64,000 bases of DNA, taken from the NCBI GenBank assembly GCA_010094045.1, contig ML986599.1:118787-182786 (forward strand), written 5' to 3'. Below the pieces are notes generated by a model. The model worked only from the letters and a program-made list of their open reading frames with translations, ran no database searches and was not told the DNA's origin. This document shows positions 41,018 to 52,647 of this stretch, piece after piece; position 1 is the first letter of the stretch, and every line of letters begins with the position of its first letter. Origin of the DNA: Lojkania enalia. Its lineage: Eukaryota > Ascomycota > Dothideomycetes > Pleosporales. The position numbers and the translations under genes are program-made.

Positions 41018-44000
41018 ATGGGGAACGCCCAAAGCACTGGACACCAGCACAGGCTGTCGAAACCCAAGACCAACACTAATTCACCCTTCTCGACTCCCGT
41101 GCAGAATACCCCCGTGTCCGTACACTCGAAATATGCAGACTTTGGTGTCAGGGAGAGGCAGCAGCTCAAGGAACAACTAACTTCGCCAGCCGAAACAGAA
41201 TTTGGCTCTGGGATACTAAATGGAGAATACGAAAAGATGGGAGAGCTTGCAACGCACGTACAAGCTAGGCTATCGAACCTCTCTAGGTCGAATTCTGCGG
41301 CTTCGCAGCGCATGGGTAGGCAAGATTCGGTCACAAGACTTAAAAATCTACCCGACTCGAAGCTTTCGCTAGCCTCCAATACCCAACCAGTAGATCTGGA
41401 TACAGCGATCAAACTCATTCAAGAGATTCGAAAGACTGCGTCTCCGGAAGACCTGGCAGCACTTCGTAAGTCTTGATTTGCTTCTTGACCGCTGTCGGAC
41501 GCTTTTGATTGGCATGCGATGTTGTAAAGCCATGAAGCAACTACGCAACTGTTCCGATTGTATAAAAGTAGTGCTTCCCTCTAAGGCACTAAAGAGACTG
41601 AGGCGAAGAAACTGCTATCGGGTTAATTGGTCTTTCTATTGAAGATTTAGCAGCTTTTTTCAAAACACTCGACTAACCTTGAAATGACAGACCAAGCTCT
41701 GACGCCTTCCGGCTCCCCGGTCCCAAGCAAAGATCTGAGCAGTACTGCATCCGTCATCAATAGATCAACCTCATCCTTGATCCGGCGGCGCTCGCTGGTT
41801 GCAACTCCGGGGGTTGCAACACGTGGCTCACCCACCGACGGGAAACGAAGAACATGGAACTCGTGGAAGACGCCCCAGCCAGATCCCCGAGAAGCGAAAT
41901 GGAAAGTAGAGATGATGGGAGCGTCTCCACTTGCCCGTCTTGCATCATTAGATCTCGCTGAGGAGGAAGGTCGAGAGTCGCCGGCTCCACGTGCTCGTAC
42001 TCCTGGAGACATGGATTACTCCCATCTCGGAACCTTGAAGCTTGGTTCGCTCGTAGTCACTAATGGAGCTGCTTCACCGGCACCTAGCGCTAGAAAGATC
42101 ATTCGTCAGCAGTCTAACCCTCACATGCCCCAAGAAGAAGATTACTTCACCGCATCTGAGGGTAGAGCTAGTCCCACAGAAGTAGAGAATACTCGTAAAC
42201 GGGCTCACTCGAGAAGTAAATCATCTACTCTCCCTTTGGCTTCTCCACTGTATAGTGAGTTACGTGTGTTGGATGAGACTCAGATAGCGAAGAGCACCTC
42301 CAGATATGACAGCTCATTGAGGACGGAAATGCATAGTAACGATCTCGCCAACACCGTGAAAACGGATCAGACGAGGCCACGCCACCAAGCGGTATCTCAG
42401 AATGCAGACACGCTCGCTAAAGACTACATGGCGGAAATCCCGAGTAGTCCATTCCATACTTTAAGGCACGAGTCTTCGCCACATTCTGACGAAGGCTACG
42501 CTGAATCTCCGCTGGACGATGCAGCTTCGTTCCGAGACGAGGCTTTTCGGATTCTTAACGGGACAATATTTAACGACTCCGCCGCTGCTCAACAGAATCT
42601 TAGGCCAGAGCCAAAGCCAACTCCATCTCCCAAAATTTCTCGCAGAAAGAAAGATGGGCGACCGACACCTAGGAAGGCTGACTCTGGGTATTCGTCAGGG
42701 GGTAGTTTCCGGGTGGCGCAGCATGAAGTTGTGAAAGAGGGTACTGCTTCCATTCTCTCGAAGAAAGGTTCGGTATCAGCTAACTCGTCGAAAAGTGGGA
42801 ATGGATCTGACAACGACGATGCAGCCAGCCTCTATACATTTGAACAAATGCTTGCCCTTCCCATTTCCAAGAAGCCGCTACCACCGATTCCAACCGACGA
42901 GAAGGTAGAAAGTCGGCCGTCTCACTTGCAAGTGCCCGAGTCCACTGGTCTGAATCTGGATCTTACGGAATCTCCTGCGTCTCTTAAGTCGCCGAGTACC
43001 CCGAAATCACTGGTATCCCATTTCACGATTGATAGCAAAACATCTGCAGCGCAGAAGCGGCTGCAGAAGAGACGCCCTTCAATGCCTAGCTTGCCTGTCG
43101 TTCAGACTTGTCAACCAGTCACGGAAGGCACAATTCCAAGCGTGCCCGACAATATCAGAGCTAAATTTGTCCGACGGCTTTCTCAATCGCCCGCAATGGA
43201 ATGCTTAACTCATACGTATCCGTCGAAGGATCACGAAGACACAGCAAAATCGGTAGCGGATTCTGCCTCAGTTGTACTTGTCGAGTTCCCATATCCTTCA
43301 GATTCCCCTGAACCTCGATCAAGGAGGCATGTCCGGTCCCAAACAGAACGACCCCCAACTCCGCCCCCTCATGGATTTCGGCGTAGCTTATCCTTGTTTC
43401 GAAGCAAACAAGAGCTGAGGGAGAAACACGAGTCAAATAATGAGGGTGAAAATAACGCACTCGATGTGGTAGATCTCGGCACCGTCGCCATGTCTCTGGG
43501 AAGTTCACCATACGATGCGGCAATGCCGGTGCTTCCAAGAGACACCGTGACATCGCCCACGCATCCTCACCAGCTGGGATATGCACTGCCACGAGCCAAG
43601 TCTATGGTAAACATGGACGCCAAAACAGCCGCCGAAGTTGCTCGCATGCGCAGTAAGGATCGTGCATTTCTGTGTCCGGAATTCACTCAACGGCCCAGAA
43701 GTTACCATGAAAAGAGCCCCGACGCGGGGGAGGCCACAGCCTCAAAGCGCCGCCCTCATAGCAGCCATGGAAATGTGCCCCCCGTCCCATCAGTTGAGCG
43801 TCAAGGGCTCCCCGATGACTACGACCCCTCACCCCGAGTCGAACTAGAATCTCTAGGTGAGACAAGGCGGGGTTCCAGCATTCGCGCTCGGTCTACTGGT
43901 AGAGGGCCGATGGTGTCTCAATTAGTCGACAAGTACGATAAGTGCGGCGAGAAACTTCCTGCAAGCGAGGTTCTCAATTGGGAGTCGCATGCTCGGCTCT

Positions 44001-44302
44001 GGAGCCAGCGCCGCAAATCGATAGGAGAGGGATTGCGACAGCGTCTAGAAATCTCTCAGACTGAGCCCACCAACGCATTTCTGCGAGCGTCTTCACAACC
44101 CCCTGAAAATTTGACATTCGATCGGTATAGCGGCGGCCTCGACTACGGATTCGAGCGCGGTTATGGCATCAGTGGCAGTGCAGGCACGCGTGTCCTGCAC
44201 AGTGCTGCAAGCCGCAAAAGCATGCCGTTTAGCAGCCAGTACGGCGTCGACTTGTCGGATGTTCCTGTTTTCGTGCAGCGCAACCAAGTGCAGCATTTTT
44301 GA
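41018..44302 (+). CDS. Large disordered protein with N-terminal myristoylation signal, function unknown
   Basis: Exons 41018-41465 and 41691-44302; 225-base intron (GTAAGT donor, CGACTAACC branch, ATGACAG acceptor); 1019 residues. Splicing joins SPEDLAAL to HQALTPSGSPVPSK; the ATG at 41684 lies inside the acceptor region and is not the start. The first residues MGNAQSTGHQ match an N-myristoylation signal (Gly2, Asn3, Ser6). A short conserved-looking segment follows (residues 125-155, DLDTAIKLIQEIRKTASPED). Most of the rest is Ser/Pro/Arg-rich and predicted disordered, with many SP/TP and RRxS sites. The C-terminal 150 residues are more ordered (SQLVDKYDKCGEKLPASEVL, HARLWSQRRKSIGEGLRQRL). No known domain is recognised. 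Likely membrane-tethered and phosphoregulated, by inference. Confidence 0.8.
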
Positions 44303-45180
44303 AGCGGGCGCATTTTGATATCCCTACCGAATGACGCAATTTCTGTTCTTTACGATCGGGCATTTCTGCATGGCCGCTTACATCTGAGCCTTTCGTCCTT
44401 CGGCATTAGCATAGCAACATATATACCTTGGGATCTGGGAATTTGGATATTAGGGAATCTGGCGTTGTTGTACTTTTATCATGGCTCCATCCTAGTATTT
44501 GGGATAGTAGGTGGAAGGCATTATGTTTAGTACACGAATGAAGCAACAATTCAGATATGTACGCTGCACGTATGAATCGCCACGCTGAATGCACGTGCGA
44601 GGCAACAAACTTGGAACCAGGCCCTTGATACGCGGCAGCTCGGGGACCGCAGCAGCTACCAGCATGTGCACACCCTCTTCTGTGCCCCTTGTGCGTGTCG
44701 AGGATATGTAAGTGTGCGTTTAATTTTAGAGACGGGAGCCTTGACTCAGTGCTTGCACTTTCTAGAATAATATAAGAACTCCCAGGCGCGAGCAGGGGTA
44801 GATGAGTCGACGTGAGGGATGCAGCAGCAGGGGATTCAATAATCGTCTGCAGAGAAAGAAGGCTATCGTTCAGCTTCCAAGGTGGCTTAAACGGCAGCTG
44901 AGGGTCATGGAGCCATCCGGTCATGGGGCTAGTGGGTGAGACGGCTCGATGGCGGCTCACTGGCGGCTCGATGGCATCTTGGGCTGTTGTGTAGCTCAGT
45001 ACCTTTGTGGTGGCCCGCCGCCATGTGGTGGCTGGAGGGTGATGTCAGGGCAAAAATGGTTTCATGGTTTCTTGTGCCGGGGGAGGCGTCTGCAGGTGCG
45101 CTAGCGGGAGCGTGAGCGGCTATAGTTGGTCGTCTTATTACTTAATGAGCCATTTCCAAGAAGCGGCCATGGTACCGCAC
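44303..45180. other. Intergenic region before the ornithine decarboxylase leader
   Basis: Holds the 3' end of the disordered-protein gene and upstream promoter of ornithine decarboxylase. A 184-codon minus-strand frame (44406-44960) has low-complexity composition and no domain, and is not called. Confidence 0.45.
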
Positions 45181-45696
45181 ATCTGAGTGAAAATTGCTAC
45201 ACACCCCTCCTCCCCTCCCGCAACCCTTAGACACCGCTCTTCTCGTCTCCCCGGGGCAATCTGTACAAATACCGCCTGTCATCACTGCCCTCTCGCTGCC
45301 CAATTCCCCCCCACGACCGCCTTTGGTCGTAGCAAAGGCGCCCCTCAACACTACGGCCTCGGCCCTACTTCTGTTCGATCTCCAAGTTGTATCCGTTCGG
45401 CCTTCTCCTCACGTCTTCAATAACCTCCCGCCGCCCATTGCTGACGTCCTCTCGTTGCGAACTCGAGTGTGCGCTGTTCCCCCTTAAGCTAAACCCACCC
45501 CTCGAATCGTCCCACCGTCAGCTGCCGCATAGGACGCTCTCTGTGGTTCTTCCTCTCCACGAGGAAGAGTCGAGGAGGCCTCGCCCGCAACCCAGTCTCG
45601 ACTTCGAGCCCTTCCGGCCACCTTAACACCCGCTTGATTGACTAAGCAATCTCAACTATCTCTAGTCCAATACTCCTGGGAACTGTCATCCAGGGA
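45181..45696 (+). promoter_or_regulatory. Pyrimidine-rich, AUG-free leader/promoter of ornithine decarboxylase
   Basis: 516 bases upstream of the start codon contain no ATG on the plus strand and are strongly C/T-rich (for example CCCCTCCTCCCCTCCC near 45206). This is what a long, scanned 5' leader would look like, or a pyrimidine-rich core promoter. The transcription start cannot be placed from sequence. Confidence 0.5.
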
Positions 45697-47134
45697 ATGG
45701 CACCTTCTGCCCTGACGCCAACAACCGAGGACTATTCTTACGAAGCTATTATATCCAAAGATATCAGTTTGGGTGGTGTTGTTGATCATGGCGTTTCGAA
45801 AGCAAAAGAATTGATCGGTCACGCTCTCAAGAGCCGTGTTGAGACTATCGACCAAAATACCTGCGAGGCGGGCGAGGAGGATGCCTTCTTCGTAGCCGAC
45901 CTGGGCGAGGTCTACCGCCAGCATCTTCGCTGGAAGAAGAATCTGGCACGCGTCAAACCCCATTATGGTGAGTGAGCTTCCTTTACTTGGTACGGCTGTT
46001 CATAATCTGACATGTGATAGCCGTCAAATGCAATCCCGACCCTCAAGTCCTGCGCCTCTTGAATGAATTGGGCTGCGGATACGATTGTGCCTCCAAGGCC
46101 GAGATCGACCAGATTCTAGAGATGGGTGTTGATCCCTCCCGCGTCATCTACGCCCAGCCGTGCAAAACCAAGTCGCATCTTCGTCACGCTGCGCTGAAGG
46201 GTGTCAAGCAAATGACCTTTGACAACATTGATGAGCTCTACAAGATCAAGCAGATCTCCCCGGACGCCGAGTTATTTTTGCGAATCCACACGGATGATTC
46301 GGGTAGTCTCGTACGTCTGAGCCAGAAGTATGGTGCTTCATTGGACACCACGGCAGAACTTTTGGAGCTTGCGAAGAAATTGGGACTCAATGTCGTAGGT
46401 GTGGCTTTCCACATTGGTTCGGGTGCGACCGATCCCAAGGCCTTCCTGAAGGCATGCCAGGACGCGCGCTTCGTCATTGACCAAGCCGCGGTCTACGGCT
46501 TTGAGATCCACACAGTCGACGTTGGTGGGGGTTTTACGGGCGATAAGACCTTCGAACCGTTCTCTGCGGTTCTTGCTGCTGCGTTAGAGGTATATATACC
46601 GCCGCATATCCGCGTCATTGGTGAGCCTGGACGATACTACGTCGGCACGGCCTTCACAATCGCTTGCTCTGTCATTGCTCGTCGTACTGTTACTGATGCC
46701 ACACTTGGAACTACTTCCTATATGCTCTATCTAAACGATGGCGTTTATGGAAACTTCTCTAGCATTATGTACGACCATCAACACCCAGTGCCGATGGTCT
46801 TGAAAGCTGGCAATGACATCAAGTATGACGTTCGCCGCTCTGGATATGATACTCCGTCCATGATTGAGTACTCTATCTGGGGCCCAACCTGCGATGGACT
46901 CGACCATATCAACTCGTCCGTCATGTTCCCCGAGATCCTCGATGTAGGCGACTGGCTCTACTTCGAGGATATGGGTGGTAAGCTTAAGAGATTCGCACCA
47001 AACTTTCTGTAGATGCTAACTATGGTACAGCATACACCAAGGCTTCAGCAACACGGTTCAATGGCTTCACTAACAGCCATGAGGTCATCTATATCTGCAG
47101 CGAGCCCGGAGCCAGCGCTCTTCTAGGATTCTAA
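45697..47134 (+). CDS. Ornithine decarboxylase
   Basis: Exons 45697-45967, 46021-46977 and 47031-47134 total 1332 bases and 443 residues. Introns of 53 bases each carry GTGAGT/GTAAGC donors and GATAG/TACAG acceptors. It is a fold-type III PLP decarboxylase: the PLP lysine in HYAVKCNPDP, phosphate-binding FHIGSGATDP, VDVGGGFTG and GEPGRYY, and the active-site cysteine in WGPTCDGLD. It converts ornithine to putrescine, the first step of polyamine synthesis, as a cytosolic homodimer (family knowledge). ODC expression is normally repressed by polyamines. The long AUG-free leader may matter for this. The Neurospora counterpart is spe-1; the name is not transferred here. Confidence 0.95.
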
Positions 47135-47563
47135 GCATTCGGAGGGTTTCTGTGATGCATTAGACCAGCGTGGGTGGCCGTAGTCATTCTCACGTGTTCG
47201 GGAGGTCGGTTTGTAGGCAAATTTCATCTTTCTGAATAGACCATGCGAGCCTCGGCGAGCATTTCCGTGAAAAGTTTCTTATAGATTACCATAGAGTTAA
47301 TGTCACCTTCATTAATGTTTTATGTCTATTCAACTGCCGCTTTTGATTATGTGGCGTGCTAGAGCCGTGGAAGTGCATTTGCGTCTGTTTCCTTTTGCGT
47401 CTCTTTCACTTCGCGTCTCTCTCCGCACGTGTCCCTCTCTCTTCGTGCTGCCGACCTACTTTGATCCAGTTCACTCTACGCTACTTTCTTCCTCCCTACA
47501 CCACACCACCGTTCTCTTTCTTCTCCTTTACGTAACACCACCGTCCTGTCCCTGCAAACCACA
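47135..47563. other. Short intergenic region
   Basis: About 430 bases holding the ODC 3' UTR and the promoter of the next gene. Pyrimidine-rich tracts precede the next start codon (47380-47540). No gene is seen. Confidence 0.45.
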
Positions 47564-48589
47564 ATGCCGACCACAAAGCAACCACGATCGGAGAGCTCAC
47601 CCGCTCTGGCAGGCGACTCTACTTCCGAGTCCCCCACCAAAAAGGCAAGAAACGCTACTTCATTACCACCCGTGGGCGTCTCAGCGGCCACTCCTTCACC
47701 CTTCTTCGCCAAGTTCCCACGAGAGATCCGGGACAATGTGTACAAGCACCTATGGCACGACACCAAGCTCAGCATCGCTTTCGCCGGCATGTCCCTCTTC
47801 ATCCTCTACGACGGTGGGTACCGGCACTACACTCCTACCTACGCCGGGCTCCCAATCTGGCTGCTCGCCTCGCGGCAGACACTCCGTGAAGGCCTCGCCG
47901 AGCTCGAAGTCCACGGCGAACTCGTCCTTGAGCCCTCGACCAGCAGCCCCGAAGCCCTTAGGACTACTCCACACCCGGAGGACGAGGGCATCGACTCCGG
48001 CCTCCTCGCCCAGCCGCCCGACTCGCTGAGCTTCGCCGACGAGCAGCAGCACATGCTATACTTGCAGGAGCGGGAGGCGTACAACGCGACCCGCCAGCGC
48101 GCCAATGCGCTCCTCGTGGTGCGGAACTTCAAGACGCTGTCCATTCACGGCGTGGGCGGGAACACGTTCGTCACGGAGCAGATCGTTGACCGGGCCAAGT
48201 ATCAATATGTCAACGTGACCAGATTCAATGGGAGTCATGTCAGGGCTATTTGGACCTGTCTTTCTGCGCTGACGGCGGACCGGGAGCGGCTTCCGGGGAT
48301 TGAAAAGGTCGTGATCGAGGTTGCGGCGGACGAGAACCTGCGCGAGCACGCCTTGGGCGTTGGCCCTTTGTTCTGGATCGCAGACCTGGGGAAGGGTCTG
48401 CTGAAGCTGGATATGCGCGTGGAGGATGAATTGGGTGTGGATCGCTATGCGGAGGCGGATAGCTGGTTCAAGGAGTTTTCCGTTCTAGCTATGGGACTCC
48501 TGGGGGAGGGGTGTAGGGTAGAGAAGAGTAGCTTCCTCGACCAGGACATGGGAGTCTGTGTTGACATGTTTAAAGCGGGAAGGAAGTGA
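47564..48589 (+). CDS. F-box-like / 2EXR-type hypothetical protein
   Basis: Single exon, 341 residues, ATG at 47564. Residues 1-45 are disordered (Ser/Pro with a KKAR patch). At about residues 46-66 FFAKFPREIRDNVYKHLW has the FxxLPxEIRxxIYxxLW pattern of the fungal F-box-like/2EXR group. The remainder has the 'hanging' pattern common in that group: LASRQTLREGLAEL, then a variable acidic loop, and a C-terminal part rich in Leu with a VGPLFWIADLG segment. Such proteins are abundant in moulds, mostly uncharacterised; substrate binding for ubiquitination is possible but not shown. It lies head-to-tail after ODC and tail-to-tail with the Mug190-like gene, 192 bases apart. Confidence 0.7.
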   Translation: MPTTKQPRSESSPALAGDSTSESPTKKARNATSLPPVGVSAATPSPFFAKFPREIRDNVYKHLWHDTKLSIAFAGMSLFILYDGGYRHYTPTYAGLPIWLLASRQTLREGLAELEVHGELVLEPSTSSPEALRTTPHPEDEGIDSGLLAQPPDSLSFADEQQHMLYLQEREAYNATRQRANALLVVRNFKTLSIHGVGGNTFVTEQIVDRAKYQYVNVTRFNGSHVRAIWTCLSALTADRERLPGIEKVVIEVAADENLREHALGVGPLFWIADLGKGLLKLDMRVEDELGVDRYAEADSWFKEFSVLAMGLLGEGCRVEKSSFLDQDMGVCVDMFKAGRK

Positions 48590-48781
48590 AGGGATGGGGG
48601 AACATGGGGGTTTTCAGATGTCAGTACAGATTTGGGTGTATCTATACAATTGTATCAAGGGCCTGCAAAATCGAACGTAATGTAAACTTTACGGGATTAT
48701 TGAAATGGAGCTACACGGTAGCCTCAGCCAGCAATGAATACCCAGTTTGAACCACACGATACACCACCTGTCAGACATATC

Positions 48782-51700
48782 TCACACTTCGGTTTCAATC
48801 CCTTGTCCACCCCTCTCACTATGCTTGAAGATGCCCTCCACTTTATTCTCCCCATGTTCGGCAAGATGCTTCATCCAAGCCAACGTCCGCGGTGCCTTCC
48901 ACTGCATGAGTCCCCGATTCCTCCTATGCAATTGCTTAGAGTGTTGCTTATACTCCTTCATCGAATCGACGGGACCCCGCTTGCCATCCTTACCAAGACC
49001 CGAATCAGTCTTGTCCTTAGAAGAGAACGGGTTGGGAATAAAGTCCGAGTCGTCTGAGTCTGAGGAAGAAGAAGACGTATCGTTTCCCTCATCGAGCTCA
49101 GAGTCCCATTCCATATCGTTATTATCAGTAGCTACGTCAAGGACTTCCATTACGTCGCTGAGATGGCTGTCCTTCTTTGCTAATGGAGCATGGTAGCCCG
49201 ACAGGCCGGACCAGAACGTCATTTTGAGTTCAATCTCGCCGACTTTTTCTCCATACTCTTTGAGGACATTGTTCTCGGCCCTCTCGAGATCACCTTTCCA
49301 GATCGTCAAGGGGATGATCTGTTCTTCATTATCTGGAATGTCCTTCAACCACAGGATACCGAAGGCAGGAGTGTGGTCGGAAAGCGTGGCATCTTTGCGG
49401 AACTCGACGACAAGCGGTGAGGCGTAGCGCTTGCGAACTGGAAGACGCAGAGGCCTTCCCTTCCTACTCTTCCATATTATATGGCCGTCATGTTCGTTCT
49501 GTTGGTCATCTTGTGTAGAGTGTAGCTTGCCATGGGCGAGTGTTGAGCGAATTTTGATTCTCAACTTCTTTAAATCTTGCGGCACATCAATGCCTATAGC
49601 GACCGGGTTGATATCTAAAGTTCCATAGTCCCAACCGAGCAATGACTGAGGAGCCTGAAGCTGCACTGATCGGAAGACCATGGAAATACGAGCCCGTCCG
49701 TACCCGATACCGCCCGCAAGTGGGAAGCTTGAATCGATCTGGCTACGATGTTCGAACAACTTGGCCAGTGGGAGGTAAATAATACCAAGAAGGGGATCAT
49801 CCTCGTGAATACGGGCATCCCGAACGGAAACATGAAGCTCAGTGTTACGATAGTCGCGAATGAAGCGCTCACAACCGGCATTAAAGAAGGGCTTAGAGTT
49901 CTTAGGCTTAGTTCTTGTCTTAAATACCTTCTGGTGATTGAGGATGATAGTGCAGTATGCAGAGGGAAGGTCTTCGCCTTCTTCCTGCTCTTCGGCAGCA
50001 CCTTCGTACTTCGATGCTTTGTTCTTGTTGACAGCTTCAAGCTCGAGGCCGGTGATCTGATGAATTTGAATGCTAAGGATGCCAGAAGGGTATTGTTGCG
50101 GGGGTGGAGAAGCAATAATAAGCTGGTCCTGACGAGCCTATTCTCTGAGTGAGCAATCGTGCAAGAATGCACCCGAGGGCAATTTACATACCTTGAAATC
50201 TTGAGCCTTTTGCTGCTTGATCTCATCGCTCTCATCCTTGCTTGCTTCCCGCAACTTACTCTCACTCTCTGAATACACCTTGTCTTTCAGTTGGTTGAAG
50301 GTTTTGATCTCTGGGTCTTCCTCTTGGGCCGCTAGTTGATCTTCAGTGATTCTCGTCTTTGAGAAGTATCCTACACTCCACTCCAAGTTGCCCGGCATAC
50401 CTTCACCAGCTTTGAGGGACTTGAAACCATCTTGTCGATCAGCCATTTTGCCATTGGTGTCCTTTCCTTTCATGAGGTCCTTCAAGTTCAGTTCGATGCG
50501 ACCAAGATCATCATCCGCTGTATTGCGGTCGGAATCCCACAACTGTACCCTCAATCGCTCTTCGACGTTCAGTTCCTCTGGGGTAACGAGAATATAGCAA
50601 GCCTCATCCCAAATAGGCTCCATGTTGTTCTGTAGGATGCGAGTTGACCAGAGCGGTTTTCCAAACTTCGCCCAGCCAACACTGACATACGGGTCTGCGG
50701 AGCCGTCCTTGAAGGGCTCCAGGCCTGTGTCTCCTTCTTTAAAATCGTACGCCCGTTTGATATTGACGACAAGCACACCCCTGGCGTTAGTGTCTTTCTT
50801 GAAGTCATCACCAACAAGCATGTCCTTGAGATCGAGAGTCAAAGATTTCGGGGCTACGTACTCAGCCATAGCCGCGTCCACAGATGACTGCACAAAGCGG
50901 GAGATAAGGGGGAGGTCCATGAGATTGGGGCCTTGTTTGATCAATGGAATGCACGACAAATCAACCTTAGGCTGACCTAGGAACGTGACTGTACAAAGCG
51001 CAAAAAAAGGTGGATCGGGGGTGAGTTGTAGACGGAGTCGCATGATGCCAATAATGCCATGCAACTCAACCCAGACAGCTATGACTAGTCAGCGTTATCA
51101 TCTTGGGGATTGCAACATTGGTTGCGAACTTACGCAGCTTGACATTTGCAGGCAAATAGAACGCCATATATAGATGAGCGTTCTTGGCTCTCTCCTTCAT
51201 GCCCCTTGCACTAGTTGAAGGGCGGTATGCGAATGCGATCTCGATGTTGACGAAGTCACCTTCTTCAGCTTCCATCCCTTCAGCAACATTTTGGTTGTTG
51301 TCCTCCTTGTCGCCTTCTTGCCGCTGTTCTTTCTTATCCGAGTCCTGCTGTGCTTCAACCTTTCCAGTTCGGTCGTTATTCTGCTCCTCCTTCGATTTTA
51401 GCTCGCCATCCTGGGAAACGGACCTCGCTGCTGCGCCGGTGGGAAGCCACCGAATCCCAAGGATTCGGAACGCTTCGCTCCCCTGGCCAATATCGTCCAC
51501 GCTGACCATGCGGACCATCTTGGGCAAACTAGCTTGCATGACATCCTAGACCAATCAGCAATTGTAAACTAGCGCAGGATGTGATACTCACTTCAAGAGT
51601 GTCAGTAACACTAGCAAATAAGTCAGGATTGATTAAAGGCCAAACGGATGCCACTAGCGAGTTGAGCCATTGGGCACTTTCGGCTGTTTGGCTCTTTGCT

Positions 51701-52647
51701 AGCTGCTCCCCTTCCTGGCGCTCAGCTTGCCAGACTTCCGTTTCCCACACGCCCTTGATCCTATTCTCCGTCCATTGACGCATGCCCAATATGACTACAG
51801 CAGATATGCCAAGGCTAACTGCAACTTCAACGAGCGTATAGAACGACCTGGACCAGCCAGTGGAATCCTTGGTGAGGTGAAATAAGCCGACAACGACTGT
51901 CAAGCTCAGACTGAAAATACCCAGTCCAGTTGTTATAGCTTTTTGATACACATCTATGATTTCTTCTTGCGTGATAGAAAAGTTGGGTGGAGGAAACAGA
52001 GTCTTCATGATTGAGTGTGCGTCCTCCTCATCTTTCTGCTCCTTCTTTAATTGCTCGTCGCTTTTGTTCATACCGCGGAAGCCAGTGGCGGAGGCCGGCA
52101 CCGTTCCTGCTGGAGGCCGATTCTTAGACGTGCTCTTGAGGTCCTTGACCGTAAAGTCGTGAATTGTAACCGGCAGATGCGTCACGGGATCTGTGACCTC
52201 ACGTTCCGTTCCATCAGCGGAGAACTTCTTCATAGCCTTCCGAGCCTTTTTAGGATCCATCGCGTCTAGCATGCCTTCCGTAGTATCTTCTGCCGCGCCA
52301 CTATCTTCTCCCTGCTCCCGTGGTTCAGAAATTTCCCTCGATTGTCCGGTTCGTCCGGCGTGGTCGTCTGCAACGTTCTCATCGTGCTCGAAGTTTTTGT
52401 TCTCAGCTTTGTACGGCTGCGTATCTGCGTCTGGTTCTGCGGTATCTCTACCGTAGCGAAGCGTATTGTACGCTTCACCAAGTCTGTCTCGCTTGCTGCG
52501 ATCGTCTTGCTCCTTTACAGTGCCATATTCTGCTTCCCGCTCTTTCTTCTCTTCACGGTACTTCTGGACTGTAGGGATCGGATGGTGTGGTGTATAAGGA
52601 GCTTTGTGGCTCTTTCTTTCCGCCTGAATGTCGTCGACACCGGACAT
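48782..52647 (-). CDS. Mug190-like SMP/C2 domain protein (membrane-contact lipid transfer)
   Basis: Exons 51592-52647, 51134-51545, 50192-51078 and 48782-50137 total 3711 bases and 1236 residues; introns of 46, 55 and 54 bases. The N-terminal 210 residues are charged and disordered. A hydrophobic hairpin follows near residues 240-295 (ITTGLGIFSLSLTVVVGLFH and YTLVEVAVSLGISAVVILGM). An SMP-type lipid-binding region spans about residues 320-620 (VASVWPLINPDLF, VWVELHGIIGIMRLRLQL). C2A lies near 630-760 (RGVLVVNIKRAYDF, DGSADPYVSVGWAKFG) and C2B near 795-900 (SGILSIQIHQITGLELEA, DARIHEDDPLLGIIYLPL). The tail is acidic. The layout is that of extended synaptotagmin-like tethers; S. pombe mug190 is the named relative. 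It would sit in the ER at contacts with other membranes. The start MSGVDDIQ was preferred to the longer frame. Confidence 0.85.

Noticed and set aside
41684..44302. ATG at 41684 as start of a separate 872-residue gene
   Set aside because: The ATG lies between the CGACTAACC branch and the ATGACAG acceptor; joining to the upstream exon restores a continuous protein in phase.
44406..44960. 184-codon minus-strand frame
   Set aside because: No recognisable domain and Ser/His/Leu-rich shadow-like composition, between two well-defined genes.
47322..48029. 235-codon plus-strand frame overlapping the F-box-like gene
   Set aside because: Different frame of the same strand with Ser/Pro/Arg-biased shadow composition; the 341-residue frame has the FPREIRDNVYKHLW motif and better context.
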